64,000 nucleotides of DNA from Psychroflexus montanilacus. Lineage in GTDB: Bacteria > Bacteroidota > Bacteroidia > Flavobacteriales > Flavobacteriaceae. The position numbers were made by a program, and so were the translations under genes. Location: positions 1,116,001-1,180,000 of the forward strand of contig NZ_JAIQZC010000001.1 of the NCBI RefSeq assembly GCF_020164535.1, given 5' to 3'. Below the pieces are notes generated by a model, which searched no databases, had not been told where the DNA came from, and saw only the letters and a list, made by a program, of their open reading frames with translations. This document shows positions 1 to 8,349 of the stretch, piece after piece (positions within the stretch are counted from its first letter, which is position 1; each line of letters opens with the position of its first letter).

Positions 1-219
1 TTTTGGGTAATATTTGGAATTACTATCATTTTCACATATGTCTCCAGAGTTTCTTACTTTAATCCTGTTTTTCTGGTCTTTGGGTATAGGTTCTACTACA
101 TAGAATCAGATGAAAAAGTAAAGATCATGCTCATTAGTAGAAAGAAAATATTGAGTCCTAAAACCTATGGAACTATTTCTGTAAGACGAATTAACGATTA
201 TACATTTATTGATATATAA
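1..219 (+). CDS. C-terminal end of an unidentified membrane protein (5' truncated by window edge)
   Basis: An open frame runs from base 1 to a TAA at 217-219 and encodes the last 72 residues of a protein whose start lies outside the window. The first 15 residues are hydrophobic and look like the end of a membrane helix. They are followed by a short aromatic segment (FGYRFYYIE) and a basic, beta-strand-like tail ending in FIDI. I do not recognise the family with certainty. The helix, then GYxFY, then lysine-rich tail is reminiscent of small membrane proteins such as the KwaA component of Kiwa defence systems, but this is only an impression. The gene converges with the operon that ends at 340. 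Confidence 0.6.
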   Translation, partial: FWVIFGITIIFTYVSRVSYFNPVFLVFGYRFYYIESDEKVKIMLISRKKILSPKTYGTISVRRINDYTFIDI

Positions 220-339
220 TAATCCCATCCTTTTAGAAGATTTTGCTCGTCTTAGCTTTATGCTCTACAATACATTGCTTTAAACTGGTAGTTAACTTGA
301 TGATTCTGCTGGGAGGGATAATTTCTGAAGGTGTCGATT

Positions 340-2085
340 TTAAAGCTTTGGCTCCAGCCATAAACCACCAATCGCAAGGAGGAATAGCACATAAAACCAA
401 ATCGGATTAATCGCGATTGGACTTTTTTTGAAATCTTTGTCAATCACACTTTCCTTTTGAAAAAACTCCTGGTTCTCTAATGAGTTTTGATAAGCTTTTA
501 CAGTCTGCCAATCCTCGGGATTGTGAACAAAATAATCAAAAGCAAAAGTAGAATCCTGCTCCACCCTCAATTTTTGCCAGCCCGATTCTTTAGGAAAAGT
601 TTTTCCACTCCATACTTCTGCTAAAGTCAAATCCTGTTTAAGTGGAAGCAAGCGATGGTTTTGATCTAAAACTCTCGGATCGTCTAGCGAGGTTCTTATT
701 TGAAATGTAAAAGGCTCGTCCTTAAACGCAAAAAGCTTTTCAGGTTGGCAGGTTAGCATTTCTGAATTTCTTTTACTCAGCTGTTCAACAATGTCTGTCC
801 AGATATGTTGATAGGCTTCCTGTTTACCTTCTAGTTGTAATTCCCAGGTATTTTCCAGTAAGGTCACTCCCAGCCTTCCCTGTTCCATGCGTTGATACCC
901 GCTTACAATCGAAGAGTTAGATCTGTGAATATCTTCAACTCCAAAGTCATTTTTGATTTGAAAAGGCTGCCTGCCCACTGTGACTCCATCCAGATCATCC
1001 AGCACAACTTCTGTCGCAGAAACCCGCTGAAATTCGAAAACTGAAAAATCGCCCAGATTCGTTAAGGCATTGGCTTCTCCCAGCATTAAAATGCCCAGAC
1101 CTGATGCTCTCATCGACTTTTGCACTGCATTTTGTTCTGACCTGGAAAGCGCTTTTGTAGATTCTGAATCCAAAATAAGTAAGTCAAAATCATCAAGGTT
1201 AGAAGAATTCAATCGACCTATATTTTGTCGTTCTGTATTAAAAAATTCAAATTTGAATCTGCCTGTGGTGATGCGGTTTTTAACGATCACTTCATGGCCT
1301 AATTCGGCTAAAAAGTTTTTCAGATACTTAATTTCAAACGTAGGATAAGCATTCAAAATCAAGATTCTCAGGGTTTTTGCTTCCTTAACTTTTAAAGGCA
1401 AAGGATTTTGGTTAAGCACTTTACCTATGGAATCTTTTTCAGATAGGCTAAAGACATAATTTCCAGAAACTTTCAAGTCAGTTGAAAGCTCGAAATTTAT
1501 ATGGTCTTCAGCATCAAAAACAACAGAATCTAAAGCTGTTCCTGCAGCATCTTCTAAAACCAAACGGTTTCCAGGCTTAGGATTGGAAAATCGACCTCTA
1601 ACATGGAGCCGCTTCCCTACCTGAGGATCCTGCTTATAATTTAATTTTATAAGTCCCGTCACCTCCTCACCGGGAAAGTAAGTCACAGGAGTATTTTCAA
1701 GTTGCCACAAATCATAAACATTTACACCGCTGCCTAAGACAAAAATTTCTTTTGAATCGGTCAAACCTGACAAGGCCTTTTCTTTTCGATAATCTAAAAC
1801 TTTACTTTTCCGGTATTCTTTCTTTAAGCTATCAAGTTGATTTTGGTTATAATGTTCTGTAATAATGATGACTCGTCCTTCTTTTATTTCTTTTGGAACA
1901 GCAGGTTTTAGGGCCAATAAGGCCAAAGAGGTTACCGCCAACAGGCTTAGGAAAATTTTCAAAATCAGGTGTTTTCTTCCAGAGGTTTTCCATTCTTTCC
2001 AGACAAACACCAGGATCAAAATAAGCCAACAGATTAATACAGGCCAAAACCAGGAGCTATTCAAAAATGTAAGATGATCACTCAT
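340..2085 (-). CDS. Membrane protein with class I amidotransferase-like domain, last gene of Bat-like operon
   Basis: This 581-residue protein has two N-terminal membrane helices (about residues 13-28 and 43-60), a large middle part and a C-terminal helix near 560-577. The middle part has beta-sandwich-like segments and then a Rossmann/flavodoxin-like segment beginning LRILILNAYP, with DFDLLILDSE further on. This resembles the class I glutamine amidotransferase-like fold found in Bacteroidota proteins of MoxR/Bat operons. Where a nucleophile cysteine would sit the sequence reads GLGILMLGEAN, so no amidotransferase activity is expected. Its start overlaps the end of the upstream gene by 8 bases, indicating translational coupling. 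The exact function is unknown; a scaffold role in an envelope complex is my inference. Confidence 0.8.
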   Translation of the reverse strand: MSDHLTFLNSSWFWPVLICWLILILVFVWKEWKTSGRKHLILKIFLSLLAVTSLALLALKPAVPKEIKEGRVIIITEHYNQNQLDSLKKEYRKSKVLDYRKEKALSGLTDSKEIFVLGSGVNVYDLWQLENTPVTYFPGEEVTGLIKLNYKQDPQVGKRLHVRGRFSNPKPGNRLVLEDAAGTALDSVVFDAEDHINFELSTDLKVSGNYVFSLSEKDSIGKVLNQNPLPLKVKEAKTLRILILNAYPTFEIKYLKNFLAELGHEVIVKNRITTGRFKFEFFNTERQNIGRLNSSNLDDFDLLILDSESTKALSRSEQNAVQKSMRASGLGILMLGEANALTNLGDFSVFEFQRVSATEVVLDDLDGVTVGRQPFQIKNDFGVEDIHRSNSSIVSGYQRMEQGRLGVTLLENTWELQLEGKQEAYQHIWTDIVEQLSKRNSEMLTCQPEKLFAFKDEPFTFQIRTSLDDPRVLDQNHRLLPLKQDLTLAEVWSGKTFPKESGWQKLRVEQDSTFAFDYFVHNPEDWQTVKAYQNSLENQEFFQKESVIDKDFKKSPIAINPIWFYVLFLLAIGGLWLEPKL

Positions 2086-4303
2086 TTCTTTGTAATTCTT
2101 TCAAAACAAATTCATTGAGTTTTCCATTAAAACTGCTTTTTTGCATTGGCTCAGGTGTTAGTTTAGGCAAGGCTTCTAGAAGTCCTTTTTGGACTTCAAA
2201 CATCAGTTGCTGATCAATTTGTGGTTCATCCTTCAATCTCTTTAATTGCTGTAAAGTTTGCAGATATCTTCCAGGTTCAGCAATGGCTTTGTCAGCCAGC
2301 TCATTCCCTGCCTTTTCAAAAAGCTGTCTATCAGACTTCTTAGGTTCAGCATTCGACCCTTTAAACTCTTCCAATCTCAAAATACTTTGTTTTATAAAAT
2401 AAAAGTTTTCTGTTCTTTCTAAGTCTTCTGCTTTGCTGTAATTACTAACCTCCTCAACATCACCAGACAGCCTAGCTTCTTCTTTGATGGGTGGCGGGTC
2501 AAATCCGATGCGATGGACATAAATTCTGGCAGAGTTTTTAATTTCCTGGATCAGCTCTAAAGCTTCATATTGAAAAGGTAATGACTTCTCTGGCTCGTGA
2601 AGTCTCAGATGCAGCTCAGCGTCCCACATGATATTCAGAGCTTGACGGAGTTTGGCTTTAAGATTATCGGTAAACAATGTCGAAGACTCTGGATCGCCGT
2701 GATCATGGAGATACTCTGCCAGCGGATCTTTCTCTTCATCAGTATCATCGTGATCATGGTCATGGTCATGTTCCTCTTCCACTAAATTATGCTCATTATC
2801 CCCATCGTGATTATGAGAATAGTCTGCAAGAGGGTCCTCCTCATGATCGTGGTCATCTGAAAGTTCTCCACCACTTCCCATTCCTCCTTCTGCTTCATCA
2901 CCCATAAACTGACCATACTTCAAGCGAAGAGATTTCTGATCGAAGCCTAGATCATTGCTGGTGGAGTTAAATTCCTCTGTTGAAAGTTGGCCCCGCTGAC
3001 TTATCAGTTTTTTGGTATCTATGATCAATTGGCGTTGACTCCTAAAATAATCTGGCATGAGGTCAACGCCAAGTCCGGCATCTACGCCTGGCCCATAATC
3101 TGTAGTGTCTTTAATCACGGCAAAATGCGTTTCACTTCTGGAAACATTAGCCAGCGGTCGTTTCAAATCTCGAGCTTCCACATAGAAATAAAGTTCATCC
3201 CCAGGCTCCATAGCTATGTCTTCTAAATCTAAACTTTTAGTGAGGTTCACTTGTTTTTTACCAGTTGTAATGCTCTGGTCAAAACTCAACTGCTCCTCAC
3301 GAAATTTTACAGACTCTCCAGTTCCTTTACTCACCGTTGCAATGATATAGGCATTATCAATACCAAAATCATCTGTAATAGAAGTCTGGAAACTGATATT
3401 TTTTTTGTCATTATAATTAAATGCAGTAAACTGTTTCAAATCATTTAAAACGATTACCGGTGCCTTGTCTTTGGTCACTTCTATGGCAAACAAGTCTGAG
3501 GTGTAGGTTGCCCCCTTGGTATCGGTAAACCTGAAATTGTAAAAGCCTGAACTTTCCAAAACTGTACCTCCTGTATATCCCTGTTTAGTTTTTCTCAAAA
3601 GTCGACCTTTGCCCATACTTTCCAGGCTAACACTGTCTACCTCGCCTTCAAAGCTCAGCTTCCAGTTCACTCGCGAGCCTTCCACGGCCTCAATATTCAT
3701 GTTTGATGTCGTTCTTGCTCTTAAACCTGTATACGCAGGATAATGAATGGTGACCTCCTGTGTGTTTAAAACCGGTGGTTGAATTTTGACGGCTAAAGAA
3801 TCAGTTGGTTTGAAGCTTATTTGCTCTTCCTTCGGTAGGGTATTTTGATTGAAACTTAAATTTTTAGTAACACCTGAGTAGAATACTAAAACACCTATAC
3901 CAATCATAATTATAGAACTAAATAGTGCTTTTTTCAGCTGATGTCTGGGCTGTATATTTTTAATTTCAGCTTTAATAGCCTTAGAAATCTTTTGCTGCTG
4001 AAGCTTTGCCAAACCGGATAATTCTGTTGTAGACTGTAGTAATAAACCGCTGCTATATTCAAGCTGATTAGACTGTGAGTCGATATAATGACTAACTTTT
4101 AATAAATCAATTTTCCAGGGTTGTCTTAGGATCAGCAGCACTGCAAAAACCATCACAAACCCTAGAATGCTAACCAACCAGCTTAAAGTCAACAACCAAC
4201 TTAAAACAGAAAAGCCAGTGGCATACAGCACAACTTCCAGCCATAGCAGGAACTGCCATTTCTTTTGAAATCCAGCTAATATGTCTTTCCCTGTTTGCTT
4301 CAT
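2078..4303 (-). CDS. Large DUF4175-like membrane protein with His/Asp-rich insert
   Basis: The protein has 741 residues. Two adjacent N-terminal hydrophobic segments (about 17-60) and a third at about 127-145 anchor it. The bulk is predicted extracytoplasmic, with Ig-like or beta-rich sections followed by a helical, glutamate/lysine-rich C-terminus. This architecture matches the DUF4175 proteins found in alphaproteobacterial and Bacteroidota MoxR operons. Residues about 478-538 form an acidic, histidine-rich stretch (for example HDHDHDHDD) with two copies of a DPLA-[DE]-Y-x-H-[ND]-H-[DG] motif, which suggests divalent metal binding. The gene overlaps the BatA-like gene by 4 bases upstream and the next gene by 8 bases downstream. 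The biochemical role is unknown. Confidence 0.8.
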   Translation of the reverse strand: MKQTGKDILAGFQKKWQFLLWLEVVLYATGFSVLSWLLTLSWLVSILGFVMVFAVLLILRQPWKIDLLKVSHYIDSQSNQLEYSSGLLLQSTTELSGLAKLQQQKISKAIKAEIKNIQPRHQLKKALFSSIIMIGIGVLVFYSGVTKNLSFNQNTLPKEEQISFKPTDSLAVKIQPPVLNTQEVTIHYPAYTGLRARTTSNMNIEAVEGSRVNWKLSFEGEVDSVSLESMGKGRLLRKTKQGYTGGTVLESSGFYNFRFTDTKGATYTSDLFAIEVTKDKAPVIVLNDLKQFTAFNYNDKKNISFQTSITDDFGIDNAYIIATVSKGTGESVKFREEQLSFDQSITTGKKQVNLTKSLDLEDIAMEPGDELYFYVEARDLKRPLANVSRSETHFAVIKDTTDYGPGVDAGLGVDLMPDYFRSQRQLIIDTKKLISQRGQLSTEEFNSTSNDLGFDQKSLRLKYGQFMGDEAEGGMGSGGELSDDHDHEEDPLADYSHNHDGDNEHNLVEEEHDHDHDHDDTDEEKDPLAEYLHDHGDPESSTLFTDNLKAKLRQALNIMWDAELHLRLHEPEKSLPFQYEALELIQEIKNSARIYVHRIGFDPPPIKEEARLSGDVEEVSNYSKAEDLERTENFYFIKQSILRLEEFKGSNAEPKKSDRQLFEKAGNELADKAIAEPGRYLQTLQQLKRLKDEPQIDQQLMFEVQKGLLEALPKLTPEPMQKSSFNGKLNEFVLKELQRNE

Positions 4304-5541
4304 TGTTTTCTGTATCTTGACAGTACGCGTTCAGATAGCAATAAAATTACCAAAACCAACCACAAGTAGTTGGAAACCTCTCTGCCTTTATCTTTGTTAT
4401 CAGTTGTAGTGTCTTCTGTAAAATTAGGTTTTAAAAGCTCGAGATTCATCACTCGGCGATCATAAGCACCTGCTTCTTTTCTCAGTTCAGGATAAAGATT
4501 CAGCATCTTAAGGAGTTGATCGCCCAGATGCTCGTCAATAACATTTTCTGAAGTCAGCTCTGAAGTTAAATAGTATTCATTTTCAGAGTTTCCGGATTCT
4601 AAAAGTTCACCTGCCAAAGCATCTGATCTAAACTTCAAAACTTTAGCTTCTGTATCTGGCGCAGGTTGATCACTTAACCAAACCAATAGATCACTTGGCG
4701 ATAAACTATCTTTTTCCTTTATATTTTTAATTTTGAAGGGATGATTTAGGTATTTTTCCAGAGCTAAAAATGAGGCTTTTAGATATCTACTTTCAGAACT
4801 GAATTGCTCTTCGGAATACATGCTTATCTGTAATGTATCTTTCTCGATGACTAAAATTGAATCCCTGATTTCAGAAGTCATATTTTTAATTTCTTTCTGA
4901 AATTTAAACACATCCGTATCACTTTTTACCGAAATCCATTCTGCTTCATTTTTATCTTTAATCACGCCCACCAAAGGTTTTTTAGTTTGATCTGGATTCA
5001 GATTAACCCAGTTGATAGGTGTAGTAATTTCAGGACGCTTTCCTTTAATTCCACTTAAAAATGCATTGGTAAACACGACAATGCTATCGGTTTTAAAAGT
5101 TTGCATTTCTCTAGCCAGTTGCCAGTAATTAGGTGGTCCTGAATTACTAGGTTCTAAACGTTCTGAATTGTATTCTGGAAAGTCAGTTTTCAAAAAACGA
5201 ACCTCAGCCTGAGCATTTAAGCTATCCGCTAGTGTTTTCACTTCGGGTGATTCTAATAAAGAGGCTTCAACCAAATATGTGATGGGAGAATTTTCAATTT
5301 TGCTAGTCAGGCGCGGTTCGGCTATGATGAAAACCAAGAGTGCAATCAGTAACATTCTGAGTAAAAGCAGCCAAAGCTCATTTAGCTGTATGCTTCTACT
5401 TCTTTGGGAATTGGATTCCTGCAGAAACTTGATACTTCCAACGCGTATGTTTTTTCCCTGCCTTTTGCTCCACAGATGTATGGCTACTGGAATGCCAAGT
5501 CCGAGTAAAGCCCATAAAAATGAAGGATTTGTAAAAAACAT
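4300..5541 (-). CDS. BatA-like N-terminal membrane domain protein
   Basis: The start, MFFTNPSFLWALLGLGIPVAIHLW, is the typical BatA/aerotolerance regulator N-terminal helix, followed by a short basic loop with FLQESNSQRSRSIQ and a second helix (LLLLRMLLIALLVFIIAEP). The 300-residue middle is predicted to be outside the membrane, and a last helix near 393-405 ends in a basic tail. BatA-type proteins usually carry a von Willebrand A domain; here I see no MIDAS motif, so this is the shorter Bacteroidota variant. It lies one base after the DUF58 stop and overlaps the following gene by 4 bases. A role in a MoxR-assisted envelope complex is inferred from family and context. Confidence 0.82.
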   Translation of the reverse strand: MFFTNPSFLWALLGLGIPVAIHLWSKRQGKNIRVGSIKFLQESNSQRSRSIQLNELWLLLLRMLLIALLVFIIAEPRLTSKIENSPITYLVEASLLESPEVKTLADSLNAQAEVRFLKTDFPEYNSERLEPSNSGPPNYWQLAREMQTFKTDSIVVFTNAFLSGIKGKRPEITTPINWVNLNPDQTKKPLVGVIKDKNEAEWISVKSDTDVFKFQKEIKNMTSEIRDSILVIEKDTLQISMYSEEQFSSESRYLKASFLALEKYLNHPFKIKNIKEKDSLSPSDLLVWLSDQPAPDTEAKVLKFRSDALAGELLESGNSENEYYLTSELTSENVIDEHLGDQLLKMLNLYPELRKEAGAYDRRVMNLELLKPNFTEDTTTDNKDKGREVSNYLWLVLVILLLSERVLSRYRKQ

Positions 5542-5542
5542 A

Positions 5543-6439
5543 TTACATCAGTTTATTTCGCCTTTTCAACAGCAATTGAAGAGCTTCTCCAAGAGGTTCG
5601 TCCGTTTGAAGGAGTTCATAACTTATGGCATTGGCCAGCAGCACCTCTTTAGTCTTTTTAATGGAATTTTGAAAAGATTCCAGATACTGAGTTCGTGCTT
5701 TTTCAGCATCGATTTCAAGTTTTGCTCCGGTTTCTAGATCTTCAAAAGTCAAAGCGCCATTGTAATTAAATTCCAATTCATTTTTGCCTAAAATGTGCAA
5801 GACCACGACTTCATTTCTGGAAGTTTTCAGTTTCGTGATGACGTTGGTCAATTCTGAAGATTCCTCGTGTAAATCTGAAATAAAAAAAATCAATTCTTTA
5901 CGGCTTCTATCGTGAATACTATCAAAAGAACTCGACTGCTTTGGCCATTTGCCCTGGGTTTGGATAGAAATCAATTCCTGCAACAGGCGATTGAAATGCT
6001 TTTTCTGAACCCGAGGCTGTAGCGTATGCAATTCCTGGTCATTCAGCGCGAATAAACCCACAGCATCGCCTTGGGACTGTGCCAGCCAGGCCAAAGAAGC
6101 AGTCAGCACTCTTACATAATCCATTTTACTAATTCCACCTTCCTGGTGCTGCATGGAATGGCTGGCATCAAGAATAAATTTGACCGAGATATTGGTTTCT
6201 ATTTCTGATTGCTTGATGTAATACCTTCCAGAGCGTGCCAGCATTTTCCAGTCTAAAAGTCGTAAATCATCTCCAATTTCATAACCTCGGTACTGACTAA
6301 ATTCCATCCCCGACCCAAGTCTCCGGCTGTGGTTCAATCCCGACAAATGACCATCCACAACTACTCTGGAAATAAGAGCCAGACCACTTATGCTGTTAAT
6401 GATTTCTGGTTTAAGCAACTGTCGATAGTCCTGCTTCAC
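5543..6439 (-). CDS. DUF58 domain protein (vWA-like partner of MoxR)
   Basis: A 298-residue soluble protein with the DUF58 core: EFSQYRGYEIGDDLRLLDWK at about 46-65, then a MIDAS-like DASHS (D91, S93, S95) that can coordinate a metal as in von Willebrand A domains. DUF58 proteins are nearly always encoded directly after MoxR ATPases and are thought to be substrates or partners that MoxR remodels. The gene starts 5 bases after moxR and ends one base before the BatA-like gene. No signal peptide is seen, so it should act on the cytoplasmic face of the membrane proteins that follow. Confidence 0.92.
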   Translation of the reverse strand: MKQDYRQLLKPEIINSISGLALISRVVVDGHLSGLNHSRRLGSGMEFSQYRGYEIGDDLRLLDWKMLARSGRYYIKQSEIETNISVKFILDASHSMQHQEGGISKMDYVRVLTASLAWLAQSQGDAVGLFALNDQELHTLQPRVQKKHFNRLLQELISIQTQGKWPKQSSSFDSIHDRSRKELIFFISDLHEESSELTNVITKLKTSRNEVVVLHILGKNELEFNYNGALTFEDLETGAKLEIDAEKARTQYLESFQNSIKKTKEVLLANAISYELLQTDEPLGEALQLLLKRRNKLM

Positions 6440-6444
6440 TCTTG

Positions 6445-7449
6445 TTATATTTTGGCTGGAAATATGGATTTTAATAACTCAGTTGTCACTTCATCTGAAG
6501 TTAAGCCTTCTGCTTCAGCTTTAAAATTCACAATCACTCTGTGGCGCAAGACCGGATAGGCACAATGCTCCAAATCTTGAGGGGTGACTGCCAGTCGACC
6601 TTGAAGTAAAGCTCTGGCTTTTGCTGTCAAAATTAAGGCCTGGCCTGCTCTTGGTCCTGCTCCCCAGCTTACCCAGTCTTTTACAAATGTATTACTGCTC
6701 GTCTCAGGTCTTGTTGCTCGAATCAGTTTATTGACATAAGTAATCAGCTCATCACTGATGGGAACTTCTCGCACCAATTCCTGTAATCTTAAAATTTCGG
6801 CACCGCTTAGCACAGGATTAATGACTTGCTTTTTAGAACCTGTGGTGGACTTCAGGATTTGGTTTTCTTCTGTTTCGGTGGGGTAACCTATTTTTATGTA
6901 GAACAAGAATCTATCCTGCTGGGCTTCCGGAAGTGGAAAAGTTCCCGATTGTTCTATGGGGTTTTGAGTAGCCAAAATGAAAAAAGGGGGTTCCAGTTTA
7001 TACGTTTTTCCAGAATAGGTGACTTCAAACTCCTGCATAGCCTCCAAAAGCGCTGCCTGAGTTTTGGGTGGGGTTCGATTAATTTCATCGGCAAGAATAA
7101 TGTTCGCGAAAATTGGCCCTTTATTAAATTCAAAAAACTTTTTACCTGTCGACTGGTCTTCTTCTAAGATTTCGGTTCCAATAATATCTGATGGCATCAA
7201 ATCTGGGGTGAATTGTATTCTGTTGAAGTCAAGTGCAATCGCCTGTGATAAACTTCGAATCATAAGTGTTTTGGCAAGGCCTGGCACGCCTTCCAAAAGC
7301 GCATGGCCTCCTGCCAAAAAGGTGATGAGTAACTGGTCGACGGTTTCTTCCTGACCTATAATTACCTTGGCGATTTCAGTTTTAAGGTCCTGTAGTTTTT
7401 TGGTTAGGGTTTGGACTTCCCTTTCCAAATCTGCTAGTGATTCATCCAT
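6445..7449 (-). CDS. MoxR family AAA+ ATPase
   Basis: A 334-residue AAA+ protein with Walker A GVPGLAKT (about residues 53-60), Walker B IILADEINRTPPKTQAALLE, sensor-1 ATQNP and the lid domain DLEHCAYPVLRHR. MoxR ATPases act as chaperones that mature metalloenzymes or envelope complexes using neighbouring vWA-domain proteins. Here the gene sits between a DUF4159 gene (12 bases upstream) and a DUF58 gene (5 bases downstream), the standard arrangement for Bacteroidota. The motifs are intact, so an active ATPase is expected. The client complex is not known; the downstream membrane proteins are the obvious candidates. Confidence 0.95.
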   Translation of the reverse strand: MDESLADLEREVQTLTKKLQDLKTEIAKVIIGQEETVDQLLITFLAGGHALLEGVPGLAKTLMIRSLSQAIALDFNRIQFTPDLMPSDIIGTEILEEDQSTGKKFFEFNKGPIFANIILADEINRTPPKTQAALLEAMQEFEVTYSGKTYKLEPPFFILATQNPIEQSGTFPLPEAQQDRFLFYIKIGYPTETEENQILKSTTGSKKQVINPVLSGAEILRLQELVREVPISDELITYVNKLIRATRPETSSNTFVKDWVSWGAGPRAGQALILTAKARALLQGRLAVTPQDLEHCAYPVLRHRVIVNFKAEAEGLTSDEVTTELLKSIFPAKI

Positions 7450-7461
7450 ATCTATATTCGT

Positions 7462-8079
7462 TTAAGATGTAAGTGCATACATCACAATATTTACCCCAAA
7501 ACGGGTATTGTCTATTTTATAAAATCGTTTGTTTCTAAAGTCGTAATCCCATTCACATCCATAATCCTTATTGCTATAGAGTACTCCTATTCTGCCATCT
7601 ATGAGGATAGCTTTTAAATACTCGTGCACCAAATCATCTCCCCAGCCATTGAGTTCCTGAGATGTGGTGGGTGGGCCGTCTTCAAATTCAAAAAATACAT
7701 TGTACAGTTCATGATCATTTGGAATTTTAGACAATGCTGCAGGACCAAAAATGTCTGCCATTTGACGTTCAAAAGATTTAGCAAAAAGCCCATCGATGTC
7801 GTGATTACAATCATCGGCAAACACAAAACCTCCATTCCTAACGTATTTTTCAAAATTCGTTTTTTCTTTGGTGGTAAATTGAACCAGCTTATGACCTGAA
7901 ATATAACAGAATGGACATTTAAAAATCTCATCGCTACTCAAAGGAACAATATTTTCTACCGTATTCACTTTCAAGGTAGTGTATTCCACCAAAGAATTGA
8001 GCAGATTGGAAGGCATACGCTGATCCACGTCCCAGTCTCCGGATTCGTATTGAAGTCTTGTAAAGAAAAAACTGTTCAT
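7462..8079 (-). CDS. DUF4159 domain protein
   Basis: A 205-residue protein starting with FTRLQYESGDWDVDQRMPSN, the characteristic opening of DUF4159. It continues through YVRNGGFVFADDCNHDIDG and NDHELYNVFFEF to GVLYSNKDYGCEWDYDF, all recognisable family segments of a flavodoxin-like or amidotransferase-like fold. In other genomes DUF4159 is often the C-terminal domain of large BatA-containing proteins; here it is a stand-alone gene. There is no signal peptide. It is the first gene of the minus-strand MoxR operon and its start is 271 bases from the TldE stop, with a terminator between them. Function unknown. Confidence 0.85.
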   Translation of the reverse strand: MNSFFFTRLQYESGDWDVDQRMPSNLLNSLVEYTTLKVNTVENIVPLSSDEIFKCPFCYISGHKLVQFTTKEKTNFEKYVRNGGFVFADDCNHDIDGLFAKSFERQMADIFGPAALSKIPNDHELYNVFFEFEDGPPTTSQELNGWGDDLVHEYLKAILIDGRIGVLYSNKDYGCEWDYDFRNKRFYKIDNTRFGVNIVMYALTS

Positions 8080-8140
8080 GGATAGATACGTACTATTATC
8101 TTTTATAATTGAAAGTTACATTCTAAAATTGAAATAAAAC

Positions 8141-8155
8141 ATCACACGTGTTGAT
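8141..8155. promoter_or_regulatory. Imperfect palindrome upstream of the DUF4159-MoxR operon
   Basis: ATCACACGTGTTGAT reads almost the same on both strands (13 of 15 positions) and lies about 60 bases upstream of the first gene of the MoxR operon, where an operator or promoter element would be expected. It is a single copy with no second half-site nearby, so a regulator binding site is possible but unproven. Confidence 0.2.
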
Positions 8156-8290
8156 TTGTCAACTATGCGCAAGCGAATTCTTGTTTTCAAAACAGAAATC
8201 TGTAACACTAATTTTGACTAATGAATTTCTAAAAAGTAAAACTTAGACCTATGACTTTTACCTAGATCTGCCTCGCTAATTAAAAAAAAG

Positions 8291-8332
8291 AAAAACTGAT
8301 TGAAATGAACAGGTCACCACAATCAGTTTTTT
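8291..8332 (-). terminator. Rho-independent terminator after the tldD-tldE pair
   Basis: AAAAACTGATTG pairs with CAATCAGTTTTT across an 17-18 base loop. Read on the minus strand the hairpin lies 18 bases after the TldE stop and is followed by T-rich DNA. It separates the protease pair from the MoxR operon, so the two are probably distinct transcripts. Confidence 0.75.
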
Positions 8333-8349
8333 GAACGTTTGAAAGTTAA

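Noticed and set aside
2597-2907. Histidine-rich frames on the plus strand opposite the DUF4175-like gene
   Set aside because: They mirror the repetitive His/Asp codons of the minus-strand gene and have no start region of their own.
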